DNA of 64,000 bases from Bradyrhizobium sp. CB2312 (GTDB taxonomy: Bacteria; Pseudomonadota; Alphaproteobacteria; Rhizobiales; Xanthobacteraceae), in the NCBI RefSeq assembly GCF_029714425.1, contig NZ_CP121668.1, forward strand, positions 5,229,501-5,293,500. The letters are read 5' to 3'. A program made the translations under genes and the position numbers. Below the pieces are notes generated by a model. The model was given only the letters and a program-made list of their open reading frames with translations. It searched no databases and was not told where the DNA came from. This document shows, one piece after another, positions 57,869 through 64,000 of this stretch (positions within the stretch are counted from its first letter, which is position 1; every line of letters begins with the position of its first letter).

Positions 57869-59968
57869 ATGACAGGAGAGAAGACCAGCAACCGCGTCTT
57901 TCGCATCGGCTTCCAGACATCGATCATCACGGTGTTCGTCGCCGTCGTGCTGATCGTCGGCCTGACCCTGGTCTATCTCAGCTTCGCGCGCGTGACATCG
58001 ATCACGCGGACCGCTGCCTCCGGCTTCATCGAGAAGGTGGCGCAGCTCGGCGCCGACCACGTCGACGAGCAGTTCCAGAATGTCCGCGACAATCTCGACA
58101 TCCTGTCCGGCCTGCCGGCGATCCAGGAGGCCGACATCGCGGACAATTCGCGGCTGTACAGCCTGATGGCGGCGATGCTGCGCAACAACCCGCAGCTCTT
58201 CAATCTCTATGTCGGCTATGAAGACGGCTCGTTCATCGAGATGGACGTGATCGACCGCGCCAAGCCGGCGTTCAGGTCGGGCCTGAAGGTCGATGAGGAT
58301 GCGAAGTTCCGGCTGGTCGTCATCTCGCGCACGGCCGGCAGCGCGCCGGTCACGCAATATCTGTCCGAAAATCTCATCGAGGTCGCGGAGGTCCCCGGCC
58401 CCACCGGCTACGACCCGCGGCAGCGGCCCTGGTATGTCGAGGCGTTCAGGACCGACAAGACACTGCTGACGGGGCCTTACGTCTTCTACGCCACCGGCGA
58501 GCCCGGCTACACGCTGCGGACGCCGCTGAAGGAAGGCCGCCGCGGCGTCGTCGCCGGCGACGTGCTGCTGAACCGGTTCGAGGACATGCTGGCGGAGCAG
58601 AAGCTCGGCCAATCCGGGCTCGCCTTCCTCTTCAACGATGCCGAGCGCATCGTCGGCCATCCCGAGATGAGCCGCCTGATGGCGGAAATCCCGGAGCGGC
58701 AGGACGACCTGCCGCAGATCGGCGGGCTCAAGATGCCGGCGCTGGTGCCGATCATCCGGTCGTGGCGCAACGGCGGGCCGGCCCAGCAGTTCTTCACGGA
58801 TGGCGCGGGCCGGATATATATCGCTGCGGTTCACCGGCTCGATACGACCGGCTCCGCCAATGTCCGGCTCGCGATGTTCGCGCCGCTCGATGAATTCTAC
58901 GCCCGGATCATCGATGAGCGGCGCACGCTGTTCGCGCTGGCGCTGGCCTTCGTCGGCGCCACGCTTCCGTTCGCGTTCTGGCTGGGGTCGCTGATGGCGC
59001 AGCCGCTGCGCAAGCTGGTCGAGGAGACCGACGCGATCCAGCGTTTCGACATCGCGGAACGGCCGCGCATCCATTCCGCCATCGGCGAGATCGAGGAGCT
59101 CGGCCGCTCGGTCTTCACCATGCGCAGCGTGGTCCGCAGCTTTGCGAGCTTCATCCCGCGCCCGATCGTGCGGCAGCTGATCGAGACCGGCTCGTCACTC
59201 CGCCTCGGCGGCTCCCGGCGCGAGGTCACGGTGCTGTTCACCGATGTCGCCGACTTCACCGCCAAGACCGAACGCGCCGACCCGTCGCAGGTGATGATCT
59301 ACACCTCGCGCTATTTCGCGGCGCTGTCGGACGAGATCATGCGGCACCAGGGCACGGTCGACAAATATATCGGCGATGCCGTGATGGCGTTCTGGAATGC
59401 GCCCGCGGATGACCCCGATCATACCGCCAACGCCTGCCGCGCGGTTCTCGCATGTCTCGCCGCGAACGAGGCCCTCAACAAAGACTTCCGGCGCGACGGC
59501 TGGCCGCCCTATGACACGCGCTTCGGCCTGCATGTCGGCGACGCCGTGGTCGGCAATGTCGGCTCGAGCGACCGGATGAACTACACCGCGCTCGGCGCCA
59601 CCGTGAACCTGGCGTCGAGGCTGGAAGGCCTCAACAAGAGCTACGGCACACGCGTGCTCGTTAGCGCAGCGGTGCGCGCCCGAGCCGGGCACGCGTTCCT
59701 GTTCCGCAGCGTCGACAACATCACCCCGAAGGGGTTTGCCGAGCCGATCGAGGTCAGCGAGCTGCGCGGCGAGCTGGCGCAGGCCGGCGAGGCCGAGATC
59801 GCGATGTGCCGGCGCTGGGACGAGATCTTTGCGTTGATCGCCCAGGATGGTTCCGCCGAGACGGCCCGGGTCCGGCTCTCCGGATTCTTGCACGACCATC
59901 CCAAGGATTCCGTCGCACTGCTTCATGCCCAGCGATTGCGGTCCTCGGCCCAGGGGGCGGCGGCATGA
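57869..59968 (+). CDS. Class III adenylate/guanylate cyclase with dCache and HAMP domains
   Basis: This 699-aa protein has TM1 (about 17-40), a periplasmic dCache sensor (45-340, with RQRPWYVEAFRTDKTLLTGP), TM2 (352-376), HAMP, then a cyclase domain (450-645). Metal residues are Asp459 (VLFTDVADF) and Asp503; Lys499 (VDKYIGDAV) is the base-contact lysine. The LGATVNLASR block has Ala577 where many cyclases have Asp. It is downstream of the channel gene and translationally coupled to the binding-protein gene. Confidence 0.92.
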   Translation: MTGEKTSNRVFRIGFQTSIITVFVAVVLIVGLTLVYLSFARVTSITRTAASGFIEKVAQLGADHVDEQFQNVRDNLDILSGLPAIQEADIADNSRLYSLMAAMLRNNPQLFNLYVGYEDGSFIEMDVIDRAKPAFRSGLKVDEDAKFRLVVISRTAGSAPVTQYLSENLIEVAEVPGPTGYDPRQRPWYVEAFRTDKTLLTGPYVFYATGEPGYTLRTPLKEGRRGVVAGDVLLNRFEDMLAEQKLGQSGLAFLFNDAERIVGHPEMSRLMAEIPERQDDLPQIGGLKMPALVPIIRSWRNGGPAQQFFTDGAGRIYIAAVHRLDTTGSANVRLAMFAPLDEFYARIIDERRTLFALALAFVGATLPFAFWLGSLMAQPLRKLVEETDAIQRFDIAERPRIHSAIGEIEELGRSVFTMRSVVRSFASFIPRPIVRQLIETGSSLRLGGSRREVTVLFTDVADFTAKTERADPSQVMIYTSRYFAALSDEIMRHQGTVDKYIGDAVMAFWNAPADDPDHTANACRAVLACLAANEALNKDFRRDGWPPYDTRFGLHVGDAVVGNVGSSDRMNYTALGATVNLASRLEGLNKSYGTRVLVSAAVRARAGHAFLFRSVDNITPKGFAEPIEVSELRGELAQAGEAEIAMCRRWDEIFALIAQDGSAETARVRLSGFLHDHPKDSVALLHAQRLRSSAQGAAA

Positions 59969-60972
59969 GCATTCGCGCCCCCAGTCGCCGGCAATTGCTG
60001 CGCCGGGGCGCGGCGCTGGCGGCCGCGTCGGTCGTGCTCGCGGCACCGGCCATTGCGCAGGCCCGCACCAAACTCCGGCTCGGCTATCTCCACGTGGTCG
60101 CGGTGGACGGTCACATCTGGACCGGGCTCGATCGCGGCGCGTTCGACCGCGAAGGCATCGATTTCGAGCTGCACGAGTTCAACACCGGCCCCGAGGTCTT
60201 CGAGGCGATGACGCGCGGAGAGCTCGACGTCGTCTCGGCCGGCGGTGTCATCTCCAATTATCTGGCGCTCGGCCGCGGCCGGGGTTTTCTCATCAACGAC
60301 ATCGAGGTTGCGACCGCGCAGCTCTGGGTTCGGCCAACGCTCGGGGTGACCAGGCTCGCCGATCTCAGGGGCAAGCGGATCGCGACGACCAAGAAGACCA
60401 CGGCGCACATCTTCCTCGACCGGGCGCTGCGCGCCAACAGCATCAATCCGTCAGAGGTGGAGATCGTCAATTCGAGCATGCCGGATGCGGTCGGGGCGTT
60501 CATCGCCGGCGAGGTGCCGGCCGTCGCGCTCTGGGTGCCGTTCAACGTCGCCGTGCGCGAGGCGCTGCCAGACGCGGTCAAGCTGGTGGATGCCTCTGCC
60601 TTCTATCCGCAATCGGCCGTGCTCGGCGGCTGGGCGGCGCGGACGGATTATTACGCCGAAAACAAGGGAGTTCTGAGCCGGATCATCCGTGGCTGGATCG
60701 ATGCGAACGACCACATGGTGCGCAACCCGGCCGCGGCGGCCGAAGGGCTCCAGGCGCACTACGGGCGGTCGCGTCCCGCCGACATCGTCGAGGCCTTCAA
60801 GGCGCAAAAACTCTATTCCGCGCGTGAATGGCGGCGGCTCTACGCGAACGGCACCGTCGCAAAATGGTTGCAGCAGGTCAGCGACTTCTTCATGACGGAC
60901 GCCGGCGTCACCAATGCCCTGCGCGCGACCGATTATTTCGATACGCAGCTCTACCTGGCAGCCGTCGGATAG
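59965..60972 (+). CDS. Tat-exported NMT1/SsuA-type ABC substrate-binding protein
   Basis: This 335-aa protein has a twin-arginine signal (SRRQLLRRGAALAAASVV), then KLRLGYLHVVAVDGHIWTGL and DLRGKRIATTKKTTAHIFLD, the two lobes of the sulfonate/nitrate/thiamine-precursor binding family. Its ATG overlaps the cyclase stop by 4 bp (ATGA). No ABC permease or ATPase gene follows, so it may feed a distant transporter or act as the ligand sensor for the dCache domain (inference). Confidence 0.88.
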   Translation: MSIRAPSRRQLLRRGAALAAASVVLAAPAIAQARTKLRLGYLHVVAVDGHIWTGLDRGAFDREGIDFELHEFNTGPEVFEAMTRGELDVVSAGGVISNYLALGRGRGFLINDIEVATAQLWVRPTLGVTRLADLRGKRIATTKKTTAHIFLDRALRANSINPSEVEIVNSSMPDAVGAFIAGEVPAVALWVPFNVAVREALPDAVKLVDASAFYPQSAVLGGWAARTDYYAENKGVLSRIIRGWIDANDHMVRNPAAAAEGLQAHYGRSRPADIVEAFKAQKLYSAREWRRLYANGTVAKWLQQVSDFFMTDAGVTNALRATDYFDTQLYLAAVG

Positions 60973-61958
60973 CGATCGTCCACGAACACGACCGGCGTTC
61001 CTTTCGCGACACGGCCCGCGACGCGCTCGGCGTCCCAATTGGTGAGACGCACGCAGCCGTGGGATTCGGCCTTGGAGATCTTGTCCGGCGACGGCGTGCC
61101 GTGAATGCCGTAACCCTCGGCCGAGAGGTTGATCCAGACCGTGCCGACCGGGTTGTTCGGACCGGGCTTGATGGTGAAGGGCTTGCGGGAATGGACGCCC
61201 TTGAAGCGGTAGGCCGGATTGTAGCGATAGAACGGATTCTTGCTGACTTCCGTCACCTTGAGCGTACCTGAAGGCGACGGCTTCTCCTCGCTCCCGACGG
61301 TTGCCGGATAGAACCCGATCAGCGCATTCGACTTGTCGAACAGCTTGACGGTCTGCCTGACCTTGTCGATCTCGACCCTGTCGGCTTTGGCAGGTGCCTC
61401 CTCGCCTGCGCTCGCTGTGTCGACGACGACGATGGTGTCGCCGGCACGATCGAACTGGCGCCCGGGATTGAGCGCGGCCAGGAGCCGCTCGCTCATGTGG
61501 AACTTCTCGGCCAGGGCTTCGCGCGGACTGGTGTAGCCAAGCTTCGGAATGTCCTTCATGTCCTCCATCTTCGACGGCAGCTTGTTCAGGAACGGTCCCG
61601 CCACGTCCTGCCCGGTGATGGTGTAGGTCAGCGTCACCGGCCGGTCGTCCGCCCGCAGTGCCTTCCAGACATCCTCGGTCGGGGTGTCCGTACTCGGCAG
61701 TTGCCGGGCCTCGGTATAGGCCCGCAGCGCCTTCTTCGCGTTCTCGCCGAACCTGCCGTCGATCTCGCCTGGCGAGAAATGGGCCCTGTCGAGCAGGACC
61801 TGCAGACGCACGCCGGCCGGCGTCGGCTTCTTGTTCGAGAGAGTCTTCTTCGAGGGCTCGGCAGAATCGATGGCAGCGGGGTTGATCTCGGCCGCGAATG
61901 CGGGCGCTGCGCTCAGCGCAAGAGCCAGAACAAGGCAGATTTCGCGGGCGCGCCCCAT
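60951..61958 (-). CDS. L,D-transpeptidase (YkuD) with peptidoglycan-binding domain
   Basis: This 335-aa protein has a signal peptide (ICLVLALALSAAPAFA), a PG_binding_1-like segment (LQVLLDRAHFSPGEIDGRFG), a LysM-like middle, and the YkuD domain with IHGTPSPDKISKAESHGCVR (His286, His300, catalytic Cys302). It forms 3-3 peptidoglycan crosslinks or anchors outer-membrane proteins. Its last 22 bp overlap the 3' end of the convergent binding-protein gene. Confidence 0.92.
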   Translation of the reverse strand: MGRAREICLVLALALSAAPAFAAEINPAAIDSAEPSKKTLSNKKPTPAGVRLQVLLDRAHFSPGEIDGRFGENAKKALRAYTEARQLPSTDTPTEDVWKALRADDRPVTLTYTITGQDVAGPFLNKLPSKMEDMKDIPKLGYTSPREALAEKFHMSERLLAALNPGRQFDRAGDTIVVVDTASAGEEAPAKADRVEIDKVRQTVKLFDKSNALIGFYPATVGSEEKPSPSGTLKVTEVSKNPFYRYNPAYRFKGVHSRKPFTIKPGPNNPVGTVWINLSAEGYGIHGTPSPDKISKAESHGCVRLTNWDAERVAGRVAKGTPVVFVDDRYPTAAR

Positions 61959-62116
61959 CGACCACGCGCTATTCACCGTCCTCCGTCGCACGCCGTCGTC
62001 GCCCATGTGCCAGCTCCGGGATGGAGACATTCACCGAATTGGCAACTCGGCGCGAGGGCAGAAGTTTCCAGTTCTTCCCGGAAGACGACTGGCGCAGCAC
62101 CTTGATCGGGTGCCAC

Positions 62117-63115
62117 TCAGGATGAGGTCGCCATCTCGGCCGCGAGCAGCAATGCGGCGCGGCTGGCGCCGATCGAGGCGATGCCCTGGCCTGCGATGTC
62201 GTAGGCGGTGCCGTGCGCGGGCGTGCAGATCGGGAACGGGAAGCCGCCGAGCAAGGTCACGCCGCGATCGAACCCCATCAGCTTCATCGCGATCTGGCCC
62301 TGGTCGTGATACATCGTCAGCACCGCGTCGAACACGCCGGCCTTGGCGCGCAGGAACACGGTATCGGCCGGAAACGGCCCCTCCGCGGCAATGCCCTCGG
62401 TCTGCCCCGCCGCGACCACGGGCGCGATCACGTCGATCTCCTCGCGGCCGAAATTACCGCCGTCGCCGGCATGCGGATTGAGACCGGCGACTGCAATGCG
62501 CGGCCGCGCAAAACCGGCATTGCGCATGCAGGCATCGGTCAGCTTGAGCGCGCGGTGGATGCGCTCGCCGGACAGCTTTGCAGCGACGTCCTTCAGCGGA
62601 ATGTGGGAAGTGACGCGCGCGTTCCAGAGCCGGTCGAGCACGTTGAATTCGCTTGCGGGCGTCTTGAGCCCGACCACCTCGGCGGAAAACGCGATCTCGT
62701 CGTCATACTCGGCGCGGGCAAGCCGCATCGCCTGCTTGTTGAACGGCGTGAAGCAGACAGCGTCGACGCGGCCGTCGCGGCCAAGCTCGAGCGCGTGGCG
62801 ATAATTGGCCAGCGCGAACTTGCCGCCGGCAAGGGTCGCGGTCTTCGGCTCCACCTCCCGGGGATCGAGGTGGCGGAGATCGACGAACAGCGCATCGCCC
62901 TGCGTCGCGCGAAAATCAGCGCCCTGCTCTGCCATGGTCAGCTCCGGCATGACGCCAGCGACGCGCGCGCCCTCGTCGAAGATGCGGCGGTCGCCGATCA
63001 CGACGAGGCGGCAGCGGGCGCGGATGTCGTCCTGCGCCACGAGCTTTGCGGTCAGCTCCGGGCTGATGCCGGCGGGATCTCCCATTGCCAGTGCAATGAG
63101 CGGCTTTGCGGTCAT
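62117..63115 (-). CDS. pdxA2: 4-hydroxythreonine-4-phosphate dehydrogenase-family protein (PdxA2 type)
   Basis: This 332-aa protein begins PLIALAMGDPAGISPELTAK. It has TSHIPLKDVAAKLSGERIHR (metal/substrate histidine), GLNPHAGDGGNFGREEIDVI and MYHDQGQIAMKLMGFDRGVT, all diagnostic for PdxA. The partner is a carboxylate transporter and not vitamin B6 genes, so it most likely belongs to the PdxA2 group that oxidises phosphorylated four-carbon acids. It overlaps the permease gene by 4 bp. Confidence 0.88.
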   Translation of the reverse strand: MTAKPLIALAMGDPAGISPELTAKLVAQDDIRARCRLVVIGDRRIFDEGARVAGVMPELTMAEQGADFRATQGDALFVDLRHLDPREVEPKTATLAGGKFALANYRHALELGRDGRVDAVCFTPFNKQAMRLARAEYDDEIAFSAEVVGLKTPASEFNVLDRLWNARVTSHIPLKDVAAKLSGERIHRALKLTDACMRNAGFARPRIAVAGLNPHAGDGGNFGREEIDVIAPVVAAGQTEGIAAEGPFPADTVFLRAKAGVFDAVLTMYHDQGQIAMKLMGFDRGVTLLGGFPFPICTPAHGTAYDIAGQGIASIGASRAALLLAAEMATSS

Positions 63116-64000
63116 ATGATTACCTTCTCTGGGGCTCTCTCTTGGGTCGACGGCGCAGGCTTGCGAAAGAGGCGCACGAGCTGCAAGGCGAGCGGAAGCA
63201 GCAGCAGCGCGATGCCGCCGACGATCAAGCACGTCACCAGCTTGTTCGCGAAGAAGACGCCGAGCGAGCCCTTCGACATCAGCATCGACTGCCGGAACGC
63301 ATCCTCGGCCTTGTCGCCGATGACGATCGCAAGCACCAGCGGCGCCAAGGGATAGAACAGCTTCTTGAAGAGATAGCCGACGATGCCGAAGCCGAGCATC
63401 ATGACCACGTCGAGATAGGAGTTCGACACCGAATAGGCGCCGACGACGCAGATGATGACGATCAGCGGTGCGATCACCACGAACGGAATTCGCATCAAGG
63501 CGGCGAACACCGGCACGGTCAGCAGCACCAGCGCAACGGCGACGATGTTGCCGACATACATCGAGGCGATCAGGCCCCAGACGAAGTCTTTCTGGTCCAC
63601 GAACAGCATCGGCCCGGGATTGAGGCCCCAGATCATTAGCCCGCCCATCATGACGGCGGCCGTGGCGGAGCCGGGAATGCCGAGCGAGAGCATCGGCAGC
63701 AGCGCGCTGGTGCCGGCGGCGTGATCGGCCGTCTCCGGCGAGATGATGCCTTCGACCTCGCCCGTGCCGAAATAGCGGCCGCGGCGCGAGAAGCGACGGG
63801 CGATGCCGTAGCTCATGAAGGAGGCCGCGGTCGGACCGCCCGGCGTGATCCCCATCCAGCAGCCGATCGCGGCGCTGCGCAGCAGCGCAACGCTGTGCCG
63901 CGGCAGGCGGCCGACCGCACGAAACACCTCGCGCCAGTCGATCTTCGAGGAGACCGCGCGGGCGTGAAACTCCTCCTCGACCGCGACCAAGAGCTCGCCG
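63112..64000 (-). CDS. Tripartite tricarboxylate transporter permease (TctA family), partial
   Basis: At least 295 codons of the C-terminal part are visible, and the frame runs off the window (TctA is about 500 aa). Landmarks are SAAIGCWMGITPGGPTAASF, SALLPMLSLGIPGSATAAVM, MGGLMIWGLNPGPMLF and eight or more helices. It imports a carboxylate with a periplasmic TctC-type binding protein, presumably encoded beyond the window. It precedes and overlaps pdxA2 by ATGA. Confidence 0.92.
   Translation of the reverse strand, partial: GELLVAVEEEFHARAVSSKIDWREVFRAVGRLPRHSVALLRSAAIGCWMGITPGGPTAASFMSYGIARRFSRRGRYFGTGEVEGIISPETADHAAGTSALLPMLSLGIPGSATAAVMMGGLMIWGLNPGPMLFVDQKDFVWGLIASMYVGNIVAVALVLLTVPVFAALMRIPFVVIAPLIVIICVVGAYSVSNSYLDVVMMLGFGIVGYLFKKLFYPLAPLVLAIVIGDKAEDAFRQSMLMSKGSLGVFFANKLVTCLIVGGIALLLLPLALQLVRLFRKPAPSTQERAPEKVII

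Noticed and set aside
57500..59074. 524-codon open frame on minus opposite the channel and cyclase genes
   Set aside because: It shows no motif and has shadow-type composition, while the plus strand has clear dCache/HAMP/cyclase sequence.
60451..61965. 504-codon open frame on minus running through the transpeptidase and binding-protein genes
   Set aside because: It is an alternative frame of the transpeptidase gene. The YkuD motif SHGCVR is in the other frame.

Overview
The window is a high-GC, gene-dense stretch of a chromosome from a Bradyrhizobium-like alphaproteobacterium (Nitrobacteraceae). This is an inference from the gene repertoire (DUF3551 protein, leucine-degradation operon with divergent AraC regulator, OpgC, Omp25-like barrel, EF-P lysylation genes), many short exported or one-helix proteins, and several families of dispersed palindromic intergenic repeats. 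No CRISPR array, prophage or intact insertion sequence was seen. Two tRNA genes are present: Pro(UGG) on minus at 15176-15252 and Glu(UUC) on plus at 30472-30546.

Layout. 1-3117: a TRAP-transporter/aldolase operon whose permease genes are broken and carry an inverted internal dctM fragment. 3243-9014: leucine catabolism on minus (ivd, mccB, mccA, mvaB), with a divergent AraC regulator. 10.2-18.4 kb: DUF3551 protein, Lrp regulator, complex I NDUFS4-like subunit, OpgC, outer-membrane barrel, tRNA-Pro, DUF192 protein, double cold-shock protein, sirtuin. 18.6-28.5 kb: an accessory-looking belt of very small proteins, five small membrane proteins in a row, a miniature transposable element with an 8-bp target duplication, an inverted-repeat-bracketed segment and other repeats. 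28.7-34.6 kb: GST, PilZ proteins, tRNA-Glu, PrsW protease, HdeD-like protein. 34.66-35.95 kb: a DAHP synthase gene behind a complete attenuator whose leader peptide is rich in Tyr/Phe/Trp. 36.3-40.8 kb: EpmB, EpmA, EF-P and an M23 peptidase. 40.9-49.7 kb: a MarR regulator divergent from AhpD-like and cupin genes, lytic transglycosylase, SDR/class II aldolase pair, RecJ, and an MCP with reversed domain order. 49.85-60.97 kb: an AraC regulator divergent from a sulfatase locus. 61-64 kb on minus: L,D-transpeptidase, PdxA2 and a TctA-type permease running off the window.

How genes work together. The leucine genes convert isovaleryl-CoA to acetoacetate plus acetyl-CoA, except that no methylglutaconyl-CoA hydratase gene is in the cluster. 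EpmA and EpmB together would make the beta-lysyl modification on EF-P Lys33, encoded next door. The 51.2-61.0 kb locus is the best candidate for an undescribed system. It encodes a formylglycine-generating enzyme, a Tat-exported sulfatase with the CTAGR motif, two DUF1254/DUF1214 proteins, an outer-membrane channel, a dCache-HAMP class III cyclase and a Tat-exported NMT1-type binding protein whose gene overlaps the cyclase gene by 4 bp. That order suggests capture, desulfation and sensing of a sulfate ester, with cyclic-nucleotide output. The substrate is unknown.
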